Below, one piece after another: positions 1 through 11,098 of a DNA stretch of 64,000 nucleotides. Source of the stretch: Alphaproteobacteria bacterium. GTDB lineage: Bacteria; Pseudomonadota; Alphaproteobacteria; Rhodospirillales; Casp-alpha2. Below the pieces are notes generated by a model, which ran no database searches, was not told the DNA's origin, and saw only the letters and a list, made by a program, of their open reading frames with translations. The stretch is from contig JACNJX010000042.1 of NCBI GenBank assembly GCA_014382345.1, positions 1 to 64,000 on the forward strand, read 5' to 3'. A program made the translations under genes and the position numbers. Within the stretch, counting starts at the first letter, position 1. Every line of letters starts with the position of its first letter.

Positions 1-390
1 GTCGTCGAAGGTTGAATAGAGGGTCGCCACGGGCTGTCCGAACTCGTTCTCGATGATGGCGTGCGCTTCAGATGCCGGGAACGGCGGCAGCTTGTCCTGT
101 AAATCCGACAGATCGGCGGACATTTCATCGCCCAGCAGATCCGATCGCGTGGCCAGCGCCTGGCCCAGCTTGATGAAGCTCGGCCCCGCTTCATGCAGCG
201 CGCGGGCCAGCCGTTGACCGGGACGCAGGCCCCGGCTTTCCTGGTCCACGGCACCCTTCGCCAGTAGCCGCGCGAGACCGACCACGGTGGGCGTGACCTC
301 CATTTCTTCGAGCGGGAACAACGCATCGTGGCGGGCCAGGGTGCGTGCGACCTTAAGAAGCCGAAGAAAATTTTGAACGGATCGGGCCAC
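1..390 (-). CDS. ubiB: UbiB family protein kinase-like, N-terminal part (cut by window edge)
   Basis: The gene reads from a GTG at 388-390 down to the window edge, exactly 130 codons in frame, so only the N-terminus is visible. The translation contains the KxGQ stretch (PSFIKLGQALATRSDLL, about residues 82-98), followed by a Leu-rich segment ending KLPPFP, which is the hallmark of the UbiB/ABC1/ADCK atypical kinase family. Family members are needed for ubiquinone biosynthesis and associate with membranes through C-terminal segments not visible here. It starts 15 bp after the ubiE stop on the same strand, with an AAGAG-like ribosome site about 10 nt upstream of the GTG. ubiE and ubiB therefore probably form one transcript. 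The GTG start is the only good one I see and is likely but not certain. Confidence 0.9.
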   Translation of the reverse strand, partial: MARSVQNFLRLLKVARTLARHDALFPLEEMEVTPTVVGLARLLAKGAVDQESRGLRPGQRLARALHEAGPSFIKLGQALATRSDLLGDEMSADLSDLQDKLPPFPASEAHAIIENEFGQPVATLYSTFDD

Positions 391-405
391 TGAATTACGC
401 TCTTT

Positions 406-1188
406 TTAAACGCGCCACGCGGAATGTATGGCGGCAATGCCGCCGGACAGGTTGCGCACCTTGACCTGTTCCAGCCCAGCGTCCCGGATCATCTTTGCAA
501 AGGTGTTCTGATCGGGGAAGCGGCGGATGCTTTCGGCCAGATACTGGTATGCCTCGCGGTCGCCGGCGACCTGCTCACCCAGCGCCGGCAGCACCCGGAA
601 GGAATAGGTGTCATAGAGCTTATCCAGCATCGGCAGCACGACATGGCTGAACTCCAGGCAGAGAAACCGGCCGCCGGGTTTCAGCACCCTTCGAGCCTCG
701 GACAGGGCCTTCTCAATGTGGGTGACGTTGCGGATGCAGAACGCCGTGGTGTAGACGTCATAGGAGGCGTCTTCGACGGGCAGGTCTTCGGCGTCGCCGT
801 CCAGCCAGCGGATATTTTCGAGAATGCCCCGGTCGATGGCCCTGCCGCGGCCGACTTTAAGCATTTCCTTATTGATGTCGATAACGGTGACATCGCCACC
901 GCCGCGTTCCAGGAAACGTAAAGCGATATCGCCGGTGCCGCCACCAACGTCCACCAGGGACATTTCCGGGCGGGGTCTAAGCCAGCCGATCAGGGTGCGT
1001 TTCCACAATCGGTGGATACCCAGGCTCATCAGGTCGTTCATCAGGTCGTAGCGGGGCGCCACGGAATCGAACACGCCGCGCACCAGCGACCTCTTTTCGT
1101 CTTCGGGGACGTTTCGATACCCGAAATGGGTTGTCTCCGGGCCGGGGCCCGGATGCGGGGTCTGGGTTTTGGACATGGGGCGAAACAT
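406..1188 (-). CDS. ubiE: Demethylmenaquinone/demethylubiquinone C-methyltransferase UbiE
   Basis: A SAM-dependent C-methyltransferase of about 260 residues, the usual family length. It methylates the quinone ring in ubiquinone (and, where made, menaquinone) synthesis. Visible motifs are the N-terminal block [16 protein letters not shown] (about 40-55) typical of UbiE, the SAM-binding glycine motif [14 protein letters not shown] (about 79-92), and the C-terminal segment [20 protein letters not shown]. Two starts are possible: ATG at 1188 (GGAGG about 12 nt upstream) or an in-frame ATG at 1176 giving MSKTQ. The longer form has the better ribosome site. The gene is divergent from mutM with a gap of only about 55-65 bp, so both promoters share a short region. 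It is followed by ubiB. Confidence 0.95.
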   Translation of the reverse strand: MFRPMSKTQTPHPGPGPETTHFGYRNVPEDEKRSLVRGVFDSVAPRYDLMNDLMSLGIHRLWKRTLIGWLRPRPEMSLVDVGGGTGDIALRFLERGGGDVTVIDINKEMLKVGRGRAIDRGILENIRWLDGDAEDLPVEDASYDVYTTAFCIRNVTHIEKALSEARRVLKPGGRFLCLEFSHVVLPMLDKLYDTYSFRVLPALGEQVAGDREAYQYLAESIRRFPDQNTFAKMIRDAGLEQVKVRNLSGGIAAIHSAWRV

Positions 1189-1241
1189 ACCCTAAGCTGC
1201 CCTCCGACGCCACTTCCGAAGTCATTCATTCTGTTAAAAAA

Positions 1242-2096
1242 ATGCCTGAACTCCCCGAAGTTGAAACCGTCCGCCTAGGGCTTTGCGATGTTTTCCAGGG
1301 CCGGCGGCTATTGCGGGTGCGGGTGCTCCGCCCGGATCTCCGGTTTCCTTTCCCGGATAGGTTCGCGGATCGCCTCACGGGGCGGCGGGTGGAACGCCTG
1401 AACAGGCGCGGCAAGTTCCTGTTGATGGACCTGGACAACGCGACAACCCTGATAGCGCACCTCGGCATGTCCGGCCGGTTCAGGATTTACAAAAGCGATG
1501 CCCCGGAACTGGAGCGCCCCCTGGAAAGGCACGACCATGTGGTGTTCGACGTCGAAGGCGGCGCCAGTGCCCGATTCAATGATCCGCGCCGGTTCGGCTT
1601 TATGGACCTGGTGGACACCGCCGGGCTTTCCGGGCACAAGATGCTGGCAACCATGGGCCCGGAACCTTTGGCCAACGATTTCAACGGCCCGGCGCTGGCC
1701 GCCCGGCTGAAAGGCCGCAAGACGCCGATCAAGGCGGCGTTGCTGGACCAGTCGGTGGTTGCCGGTCTCGGCAACATTTATGTTTCCGAAGCCCTGTTCC
1801 GGGCGGGCCTGTCGCCGAAACGGACGGCGGCCACCGTGCAGGGCGGGCGCGCCGAAAAACTGGTCCGCGCGATCCGCGACGTATTGACCGAGGCCATTGC
1901 CGCCGGCGGATCGTCTTTAAGGGATCACCGCCAGCCTTCGGGGGAACTGGGGTACTTCCAGCATTCCTTTGCCGTTTACGGGCGCGAGGACGAGGCGTGT
2001 CCGGGATGCGTCTGTGATGTGGGGAAGACCGGCGGCATCCGGCGCATCACTCAGTCGGGCCGCTCAACATTCTATTGTGCCCAAAAGCAGCGCTAA
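1242..2096 (+). CDS. mutM: Formamidopyrimidine-DNA glycosylase (Fpg/MutM)
   Basis: A base-excision repair glycosylase/AP lyase that removes 8-oxoguanine and formamidopyrimidines. The start at 1242 gives [10 protein letters not shown], placing the catalytic N-terminal Pro and the following Glu exactly where the family needs them; a longer in-frame reading from 1131 would destroy this and is rejected. Length is 284 residues. The helix-two-turn-helix segment [18 protein letters not shown] is present near residue 170. The C-terminal zinc finger is unusual: after CPGC there is an extra Cys (CVC), a long loop, then SGRSTFYC, but the protein ends AQKQR, so the usual last CxxC lacks its second Cys. 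A third upstream Cys may substitute as the zinc ligand. Divergent from ubiE. Confidence 0.95.
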   Translation: MPELPEVETVRLGLCDVFQGRRLLRVRVLRPDLRFPFPDRFADRLTGRRVERLNRRGKFLLMDLDNATTLIAHLGMSGRFRIYKSDAPELERPLERHDHVVFDVEGGASARFNDPRRFGFMDLVDTAGLSGHKMLATMGPEPLANDFNGPALAARLKGRKTPIKAALLDQSVVAGLGNIYVSEALFRAGLSPKRTAATVQGGRAEKLVRAIRDVLTEAIAAGGSSLRDHRQPSGELGYFQHSFAVYGREDEACPGCVCDVGKTGGIRRITQSGRSTFYCAQKQR

Positions 2097-2112
2097 TGGT
2101 ATAAGCGGAAGC

Positions 2113-2547
2113 ATGAGACGAAATTTCCTGTTTGCAGCCATTCTTTCCGCCGGACTGCTCTGTCTGTCTTGGATCGTGTCGGGGACCTTGCCGGTGACCG
2201 CCGCAATGGCGGGGGAGTCTCCCGTATTTATCTCCGTATTGGATGATCTGCCGCTGATGAAAGGGCTCGTGGAGGCCCCGGACTCGGCAACGGTTTTCGA
2301 TACCGCCCGTGGGCGGATTGTCGAGGCGGTTGCAGAAGGGGCTTTGCAAAAGGACCGGGTCCTCGCCTTTTATGAGCAGACTCTGCCGCAACTGGGCTGG
2401 AAGACAGAGGCTCCCGGCGTGTTCCGCCGCGAGGGGGAGGTGCTGCGCCTGGAATTTTCCAGCCAATCCACGCCATCGCCCGGAGGGACGCCTGCAACGC
2501 GGTCCGTTTTAACGGTCGTTTTCCGGCTGATGCCGTCCGGCGGGTAA
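2113..2547 (+). CDS. Small secreted or periplasmic protein of unknown function
   Basis: A 144-residue product. I chose the ATG at 2113, which gives MRRNFLFAAILSAGLL and a hydrophobic stretch to about residue 31 with an A-x-A-like end (AAMAG), i.e. a signal peptide or N-terminal anchor. A longer reading from 1969 would overlap mutM heavily and place non-hydrophobic residues first, so it is rejected. The mature part contains DDLPLMKGLVEAPDSATVFDT and FYEQTLPQLGWK, which resemble small alphaproteobacterial proteins encoded after mutM or related DNA repair genes, but I assign no function. It begins 16 bp after the mutM stop, so it is probably co-transcribed with mutM. Confidence 0.7.
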   Translation: MRRNFLFAAILSAGLLCLSWIVSGTLPVTAAMAGESPVFISVLDDLPLMKGLVEAPDSATVFDTARGRIVEAVAEGALQKDRVLAFYEQTLPQLGWKTEAPGVFRREGEVLRLEFSSQSTPSPGGTPATRSVLTVVFRLMPSGG

Positions 2548-2612
2548 GGTCTCCGCTTTAGATCGTGCGGTTGGAGTGTAAAAATGACTCGGGAGAAACC
2601 CGAAGCCGGCCC

Positions 2613-2641
2613 TTGACGGCCCGCCGAAGCCTCTATATAAG
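2613..2641 (+). promoter_or_regulatory. Probable sigma-70 promoter of rpsT
   Basis: TTGACG at 2613-2618, a 17-bp spacer and TATAAG at 2636-2641 closely fit the housekeeping -35/-10 consensus. It lies about 70 bp upstream of the rpsT start, leaving a short 5' leader, which is typical for a ribosomal protein gene. Identified by eye only. Confidence 0.6.
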
Positions 2642-2712
2642 CCTGCCTTCACCTGCAGGACGCTTCGGATTAATATTTCAGAGCGCTAAGTAAATAAAAG
2701 GTTTTTCTAGTT

Positions 2713-2979
2713 ATGGCACACAGCCTTTCTGCCAAGAAACGGGTCCGCCGGACCAGTCGTCAAACCGTCGTCAATTCGCGCCGGCTCAGCACCGTTCGCA
2801 CCTCCATCCGCAAGGTGGAAGACGCCATCACTTCCGGCAATAAACCGGAAGCCGAGGCCGCGCTACGCACCGCCGAACCACAAATGGTGCGTGGCGCACA
2901 GAAGGGCATTGCCCCCCGCAATGCCATGTCACGTAAAGTTTCCAGGCTTTCCAAGCAGATAAAAGGCATGGCCGGATAA
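2713..2979 (+). CDS. rpsT: 30S ribosomal protein S20
   Basis: An 88-residue, very basic protein that binds 16S rRNA in the small subunit. The N-terminus MAHSLSAKKRVRRTSR and the C-terminal segment IAPRNAMSRKVSRLSKQIKG (about 66-85) are clear S20 family blocks, and the length is normal. A strong promoter-like sequence lies at 2613-2641 and a hairpin with a T run follows at 3012-3041, so the gene is probably monocistronic. Its place just upstream of dnaA is common in Alphaproteobacteria. Confidence 0.97.
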   Translation: MAHSLSAKKRVRRTSRQTVVNSRRLSTVRTSIRKVEDAITSGNKPEAEAALRTAEPQMVRGAQKGIAPRNAMSRKVSRLSKQIKGMAG

Positions 2980-3894
2980 GGACGCTATCCAGCGACCCGG
3001 TCGAGCGATCGAACCGCGCCCCACGGGGTCGCGGTTTTTTTGCGCGTGGACGGCGGGTGGATTCCCATGGCCGATCATTGTCAAGAAAATTATTTCGCTT
3101 TTTTTGCCACGTTCCCTATTCGATCTCGTTGCCAGCGTGACCAAGTGGCCCTAATATTCGGACTCACAAGAGGGGGCCATACAGGGTCCAGGTAAAATAG
3201 TTAACGTGAATTCGTGGAGCGGATATTTCAAAAAAATTCGATTGCATTTTATCTATTCAAGTAATCATCAAGTAACTCTTTTCACTGTTGTGGGGCGGTT
3301 TAAGTAAAAGATTTTTAGGCAGAAAACTGGGCAGGACTTTACCCGGTCATTTTTTTGTCTCTTTGGTTAGATTTTTTTTTGCGAAACTAAAGCTGAATAC
3401 AAAAGACGAAATTTGTTCTCAAAGGGGGCTAAACAAAAGCTGCGATATCTTGAGGAGCCGGATTAAGAATTGAACGGTTTGAGCCAGGGTGCGCAAGACA
3501 GGGAAAAGATGATTTCTTAAAACCTGTCATCGTGCCGGGAAAGACCGCAAGGGGCCGGATGCCATTCGACGGACACGCGACCGACACACGAAAGTTTTGC
3601 GAACGGCATTCGATTTAAACAAGGGTCCGCTTATGACAGGCCCGGAACAGGAAGCTTCCGCATAGTTTGTGCGGGCAGGCAACACGTTCCGGAATATTGC
3701 GCAACAGCTTTGGCAACCACGAGTGGTTTGCTTAAATTGCCCCTGGAATGAACAATCAAAGTGTGATCAGGCGTGGCTAGATGTGGCTACGCTTAGTCAG
3801 GCGGGGCCGTTTTTTCCGCCACGCCGGTAATCGGTGGTTTCGTCGTAATGCACAACAAAGGTCCGCCGGGCCTTTCGGGGGCGAATTGGAAAAC
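2980..3894. other. Long gene-free, partly AT-rich region between rpsT and dnaA
   Basis: Apart from the rpsT terminator I find no gene in these 915 bp. From about 3180 to 3480 the base composition falls well below the surrounding GC level, with many A and T runs (for example at 3229-3236 and 3371-3379). I found no exact TTATCCACA DnaA box on either strand. CCTGTCAT at 3523-3530 and ATGACAGG at 3632-3639 are an 8-bp inverted pair about 100 bp apart. The region must hold the dnaA promoter and may hold origin or regulatory functions, but the sequence alone does not show which. A small open frame at 3288-3473 has no family features and is not called. Confidence 0.6.
3012..3041 (+). terminator. Rho-independent terminator after rpsT
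   Basis: AACCGCG at 3012-3018 pairs with CGCGGTT at 3030-3036; CCCC and GGGG inside the loop can extend the stem. A run of seven T follows (3035-3041). It sits about 35 bp after the rpsT stop. Confidence 0.8.
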
Positions 3895-5310
3895 ATGAAC
3901 AAAGACGACGCCGTTCCGGCCGAAACCGAACAAGCCCAAAAAGATCAAAGCGCGGTATGGGCCGCGCAATGGGAGACCGTGTCTGGTCTGCTGCGGGCCG
4001 AAATCGGCGAAGCCGCCTACCAAAGCTGGCTCAAACCGATGACGGTGCGTGCCATCGTCGATGGCGAGGTGAGAATTTCCGTGCCGACCCGGTTCATGCG
4101 GGACTGGATTGTCGCTCATTACACCGACCGCCTTGCGGATTTGTGGTCAGCGGAAAACGCCGACGTCAAAGGTGTCGACGTTTTCATTCAGTCCGAACGC
4201 GAAGCGTCGTCCGGCACCGTGGAAGACCGCGCGCCCGCGCCCGTCGACAAACCCCAGAACAACGGGGTGGGGCGCCCCTCCGGCGACATCAGCGGACCGC
4301 TGGACCGGCGTTTTGACTTTGAGCACTTCGTCGTCGGCAAGCCCAACGAATTTGCCTATGCCGCCGCCCGGCGCGTCGCCGAGGCCTCCTCGACACAATT
4401 CAATCCGCTGTTTCTGTATGGCGGCGTCGGCCTCGGCAAGACCCATTTGATGCACGCTATTGCCTGGCATATTCATAAAAGTACGCCGGAGCGCAACGTC
4501 ATCTATCTTTCGGCGGAAAAGTTCATGTACCGGTTCATCCGCGCGCTGCGTGAAAAGAATACGGTGGATTTCAAGGACCAGTTCCGCTCCGTTGATGTGC
4601 TGATGATCGATGACGTCCAGTTCATCAGCGGCAAGGATTCCACCCAGGAAGAATTTTTCCACACCTTCAACGCCCTGGTCGACCAGGGCCGCCAGATTGT
4701 GATTTCGTCGGACAAATCGCCGTCGGATCTGGAGGGCATGGAGGAACGGCTGATTTCCAGGCTCAATTGCGGGCTGGTTGCCGATATCCATGCCACCACC
4801 TACGAGCTCAGGCTCGGTATTCTACAATCCAAGGCCGAACAGCTGTCGGTCGTCGTGCCGCCCAAGGTCATGGAATTCCTCGCCCACAAGATCACCGCCA
4901 ACGTGCGCGAGTTGGAAGGGGCGCTCAACCGTGTCGTCGCCCATGCCCAACTGGTAGGCCGGGAAATCTCGCTCGAGGCGACGCAGGACGTGCTTCACGA
5001 CCTGCTCCGGGCCAACGACCGCCGCGTCACCATCGAGGAAATTCAAAAACGCGTCGCCTCGCATTTCAATATCCGTACCTCCGACATGCATTCCGCCCGG
5101 CGCGCGCGTTCCGTCGCCCGGCCGCGTCAGGTGGCGATGTATCTGGCGAAGCAGTTGACCGCCCGTTCGCTGCCGGAAATCGGCCGGAAATTCGGCGGCC
5201 GCGACCACACCACCGTGATGCACGCGGTAAAAAAGGTCGACGAACTGCGCGAACACGACCCCTCCTTCGCCGAAGACGTGGACCTGCTGCGCCGCATGCT
5301 GGAAGGCTGA
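3895..5310 (+). CDS. dnaA: Chromosomal replication initiator DnaA
   Basis: A 471-residue AAA+ initiator that binds DnaA boxes and opens the origin. The start at ATG 3895 (MNKDDAVP) is chosen because domain I follows directly (WETVSGLLRAEIGEAAYQSW) and a G-rich ribosome site precedes it; the frame is open back to 3781 but the extra residues are unlike DnaA. Domains seen: N-terminal domain I (about 20-100), variable linker, AAA+ domain with Walker A GGVGLGKTH and Walker B DVLMIDDVQF, and the C-terminal DNA-binding domain with the signature GGRDHTTVMHAVKKV near residue 440. dnaN follows after a 263-bp gap in the same direction. The upstream gap of nearly 1 kb suggests separate, complex control. 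Confidence 0.98.
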   Translation: MNKDDAVPAETEQAQKDQSAVWAAQWETVSGLLRAEIGEAAYQSWLKPMTVRAIVDGEVRISVPTRFMRDWIVAHYTDRLADLWSAENADVKGVDVFIQSEREASSGTVEDRAPAPVDKPQNNGVGRPSGDISGPLDRRFDFEHFVVGKPNEFAYAAARRVAEASSTQFNPLFLYGGVGLGKTHLMHAIAWHIHKSTPERNVIYLSAEKFMYRFIRALREKNTVDFKDQFRSVDVLMIDDVQFISGKDSTQEEFFHTFNALVDQGRQIVISSDKSPSDLEGMEERLISRLNCGLVADIHATTYELRLGILQSKAEQLSVVVPPKVMEFLAHKITANVRELEGALNRVVAHAQLVGREISLEATQDVLHDLLRANDRRVTIEEIQKRVASHFNIRTSDMHSARRARSVARPRQVAMYLAKQLTARSLPEIGRKFGGRDHTTVMHAVKKVDELREHDPSFAEDVDLLRRMLEG

Positions 5311-5573
5311 CCATCCGCTTTTTCCCGTCTTTTCGCTCCGCTGGTATCCTTGATTTATTTTGCCGCCGGTTTCCTGGCTTGTTCCGGGCCCTGGGCATTG
5401 TCGTGGGGAGGGTCGGAATAAGGCCCGATTTATGGTGGAAAGTGGTTCCGGTTCAGGGGGCTTCTGGTATACTGGAGCGACCAACCGGGGGGGCGATTTA
5501 CGGCGTTGGCCGACACTTTTCACAGGCCCTCCTGCAAACCGCTTGAATTATTCTAAGGGCTTGAAATCACATC

Positions 5574-6689
5574 ATGAAATTGACCATTGAGCGGGCCGCT
5601 TTGTTGAAGTCCCTAGGGCATGTGCAAAGCGTTGTCGAACGCCGCAACACGATCCCGATTCTCTCAAATCTTAAACTTGACGCCAAAGACGGAAAACTGG
5701 CGCTCAATGCCACCGATATGGACCTCGATATTGTCGAATCCGTGGCCGCCGAAATCACCACGCCGGGCGCCACAACGGCGCCGGCCCACACGCTTTACGA
5801 CATCGTGCGAAAGCTGCCCGAAGGGGCTCAAGTTGCGCTCGACGCCGATGGTGAAGGCCAGATGGTGCTGTCGTCCGGGCGTTCGCGGTTTACCCTGACC
5901 TGCCTGCCTACGGACGATTTTCCGGTCTTGTCGGGCGGTGACCTGGACCACCAGTTCACGCTTACGGTGTCTGAAATCCAGGCCCTGATCGACAAGACCC
6001 GGTTCGCCATTTCGACCGAGGAAACGCGCTATTACCTGAACGGCATTTATCTGCACGCCGCCGAGCGGGACGGCGCAGCCGTGCTTCGCGCCGTCGCCAC
6101 CGACGGCCACCGCCTGGCCAGTATCGAAGTGCCGCTGCCCCCCGGCGCCGATGGCATGCCCGGCGTGATCGTGCCGCGCAAAGCGGTAAGCGAGCTGCGC
6201 AAGCTGGTGGACGAAACCACCGCCGACATCGCCGTCTCCCTGTCGGAGGCGAAAGTCCGCTTTTCCTTCGACGATACGGTGCTGACGTCGAAGCTGATTG
6301 ATGGCACGTTCCCCGATTACCAACGGGTTATCCCCGAAGGAAACGACAAGCAGCTGGATGTGCCCACCAAGGGGTTTGCCGACGCGGTCGACCGGGTGTC
6401 GGCTATTTCCAGCGAAAAATCCCGCGCCGTGAAGATGAGTCTGGCCAGCGGCAGCCTGATCCTGTCCGCGTCCAGCCCCGAAGACGGCAGCGCCACGGAA
6501 GAGCTGGAAGCCACCTACCAGGGGGACGCCGTGGAAATCGGTTTCAACGCCGGGTATCTGCTGGACATCATCCGCCAGATCGAAGGCGACAGTACGCGGC
6601 TGATGCTGGCGGATGCGGCCTCGCCGACGATCCTCAGCGAGGTCGAGGACGCCGGCGCGCTGTACGTTTTGATGCCGATGCGAGTATAG
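5574..6689 (+). CDS. dnaN: DNA polymerase III beta subunit (sliding clamp)
   Basis: A 371-residue clamp protein with the normal family length. It forms a ring around DNA and tethers polymerase III. The three-domain pattern is visible: the N-terminal block MKLTIERAALLKSLGHVQSV and RRNTIPILSNLKL, the middle domain with RYYLNGIYLH and VATDGHRLA (about 175-185), and the C-terminal end ALYVLMPMRV, where MPMR is the conserved clamp terminus. Its TAG stop overlaps the ribosome site of recF, so dnaN and recF are probably translationally linked. Confidence 0.98.
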   Translation: MKLTIERAALLKSLGHVQSVVERRNTIPILSNLKLDAKDGKLALNATDMDLDIVESVAAEITTPGATTAPAHTLYDIVRKLPEGAQVALDADGEGQMVLSSGRSRFTLTCLPTDDFPVLSGGDLDHQFTLTVSEIQALIDKTRFAISTEETRYYLNGIYLHAAERDGAAVLRAVATDGHRLASIEVPLPPGADGMPGVIVPRKAVSELRKLVDETTADIAVSLSEAKVRFSFDDTVLTSKLIDGTFPDYQRVIPEGNDKQLDVPTKGFADAVDRVSAISSEKSRAVKMSLASGSLILSASSPEDGSATEELEATYQGDAVEIGFNAGYLLDIIRQIEGDSTRLMLADAASPTILSEVEDAGALYVLMPMRV

Positions 6690-6702
6690 GGAGACCGCTC
6701 TT

Positions 6703-7950
6703 TTGCGATCCCAAGGTCATGCGCAAGGTCTGGCGACAGTGGACATTCCGGCGGATATGGCCCCGCAGGAGATTGCTGCGTCCGCTGGCGGTGGCATTTC
6801 GGTCAAACGGCTGACGTTGACGGATTTTCGGTGTTACCACTATCAGCGCCTGGAACTGGATGCCGCACCGGTAGTGCTGACGGGCCCCAACGGCGCCGGC
6901 AAGACCAATCTGCTGGAAGGTCTGTCGTTCCTGGTTCCCGGACGCGGCCTGCGGCGTGCGCGGCTAAACGACATTGTGCGCCAGGAGGTGGCTCATCCAA
7001 AACGCGCCACTTCTTTTTCTCCGTGGGGCGTGGCGGCGGTCATGCGCACACCCGGGGGCGAGGTCGAAATCGGCACAGCCTTCGAGGCCGGGGCATCAGG
7101 CGGGCGCGACAAACGTATCGTCAAGCTGGACGGCGAAATCGCCAAAAGCCAGTCGGTGCTGGCCGACCACGTCAGCGCGTTGTGGCTGACGCCGCAGATG
7201 GACCGGCTGTTTCTCGAAGGGCCGGGGGCCAGGCGTCGATTTCTCGACCGGCTGGTGTTTGATTCCGACCCCGCCCACGCCGGGCGGGTCAACGCCTATG
7301 ACCACGCCATGCGCGAACGCACGGCTCTGTTGAAGGGCGGCCCAGGGAACGGTGGGGGAGACGCGGACTGGCTGGCGACGCTGGAAGACACCATGGCGAG
7401 ACGGGGCGTTGCCGTGGTGGCGGCCCGCCTCGATATGGTGCGCCGCCTCGCCCGGCATTTGGCGCATGACGACACGGGCGCTTTTCCCGGTGCGGAGATC
7501 GCGTCGGTGGGCGAGATCGAGCGTTGGCTCGGCGAAGGCCCGGCGTTGGCGGCGGAAGATAAATTCCGCGCCCGTCTGGCGGAAGAGCGCCGGCGTGATG
7601 GGGCCGACGGCCGGCCGCAAACGGGGCCGCACCGTAGCGATATGGCGGTCCGCCATCTTGGCAACGGCCAGGCGGCGGCGTTGTGCTCGACCGGCGAACA
7701 AAAGGCGCTGCTGGTGGCGCTGGTGCTGGCGACGGCCCGGATGCGCGCCTACGAGCAGGGAACGGCCCCGTTGTTGCTGTTGGACGAAATTGCAGCGCAT
7801 CTGGACGCCCTGCGGCTGGAGGCCCTGTTTGAGGAAATCACCGGCCTCGGCGCACAGGTCTGGATGACCGGTACCGATGCCGCCCTGTTCGGACCCCTGC
7901 GCGGCCGGGCGCAGTTTTTCGCCGTCGCCGACGCTACCGTAACGCATTGA
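6703..7950 (+). CDS. recF: DNA replication and repair protein RecF
   Basis: An SMC-like ATPase that helps load RecA at gapped DNA. Walker A is GPNGAGKTNLLEG (about 64-76), the ABC-type signature region is LCSTGEQKALL (about 325-335) and Walker B is APLLLLDEIAAHLD (about 355). The TTG at 6703 is used as start because a GGGAG ribosome site lies 9 nt upstream, inside the dnaN stop; this gives about 30 residues before the usual RecF start (VKRLTLTDFRCY). Internal GTG/ATG starts at 6739 and 6757 are alternatives. Total length is 415 residues, slightly long because of this extension. dnaN precedes it by 13 bp and gyrB follows by 33 bp. Confidence 0.93.
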   Translation: MRSQGHAQGLATVDIPADMAPQEIAASAGGGISVKRLTLTDFRCYHYQRLELDAAPVVLTGPNGAGKTNLLEGLSFLVPGRGLRRARLNDIVRQEVAHPKRATSFSPWGVAAVMRTPGGEVEIGTAFEAGASGGRDKRIVKLDGEIAKSQSVLADHVSALWLTPQMDRLFLEGPGARRRFLDRLVFDSDPAHAGRVNAYDHAMRERTALLKGGPGNGGGDADWLATLEDTMARRGVAVVAARLDMVRRLARHLAHDDTGAFPGAEIASVGEIERWLGEGPALAAEDKFRARLAEERRRDGADGRPQTGPHRSDMAVRHLGNGQAAALCSTGEQKALLVALVLATARMRAYEQGTAPLLLLDEIAAHLDALRLEALFEEITGLGAQVWMTGTDAALFGPLRGRAQFFAVADATVTH

Positions 7951-7974
7951 GAATATTGAACCCTTAAAGCTTAA

Positions 7975-10524
<2,550 letters not shown>

Positions 10525-10528
10525 GCGC

Positions 10529-10557
10529 GGCGTATCCGGGGTGCGCCGTTATACGCC
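10529..10557. repeat. Inverted repeat after gyrB
   Basis: GGCGTAT at 10529-10535 and ATACGCC at 10551-10557 form a 7-bp inverted repeat with a 15-nt loop, immediately after the gyrB stop. There is no T run behind it, so it is at best a weak terminator or RNA-stabilising hairpin. Confidence 0.35.
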
Positions 10558-10614
10558 TTGGACTTGGTATCTTGGGGCGACTATGCTGTTCGCCTAAGCA
10601 TGGCAGGGGGCATA

Positions 10615-11037
10615 ATGGCTGAGCGGACCATCGATAAAATCCTTGATGAACACTCCGACTGGACGGCGGAGTCCGGCGATGGCGGCCATCGCGCCGAACT
10701 CATGGGCATCGATCTCCGCGATTCCGAATTGCAGGGAGTGGATTTACGCAATGCCGATTTGCGCGCCGCCGACCTGACCGGGGCCGACCTTCAGGGCGCG
10801 GACCTGCGCGGCGCCAATCTGGAACGCGCCGTAATGTTGAACGCCAACTTGGAAAGCGCGTTGCTGGCCTATACGGACCTGACCGAAGCCGATCTTCGGG
10901 GCGCCAATCTCAGCGGTGCGGACCTCCAGGGCGCGGACCTGTGGCGGTGCAATCTGAAAGGCTGCATCATCGATGCGGACGTCCTGCACGAAGCCCTCGA
11001 TTGCCGTAAACCGAAAAAGCGCCGGTCGGCGAATTAA
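10615..11037 (+). CDS. Pentapeptide-repeat protein
   Basis: A 140-residue protein whose middle (about residues 35-120) is made of A(D/N)LxG-type five-residue repeats, for example ADLTGADLQGADLRGANLE. Such repeats fold as a right-handed quadrilateral beta helix. The start ATG 10615 (MAERT) has AGGGGG close upstream; an in-frame reading back to 10558 is less likely. No signal peptide is visible, so it is probably cytoplasmic. Some pentapeptide proteins (Qnr, MfpA) mimic DNA and act on gyrase; being next to gyrB makes this worth noting, but the family is broad and no function is assigned. Confidence 0.85.
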   Translation: MAERTIDKILDEHSDWTAESGDGGHRAELMGIDLRDSELQGVDLRNADLRAADLTGADLQGADLRGANLERAVMLNANLESALLAYTDLTEADLRGANLSGADLQGADLWRCNLKGCIIDADVLHEALDCRKPKKRRSAN

Positions 11038-11098
11038 TCTGCATCCGCCTGCCTCCTTCTGTTCCCCGTTAACCCGATGCTAACCGCCTCCGGCGATC

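Noticed and set aside
3288-3473. Small forward open frame in the rpsT-dnaA gap
   Set aside because: 61 codons in an AT-rich region, no good ribosome site, no family features; probably a random frame.
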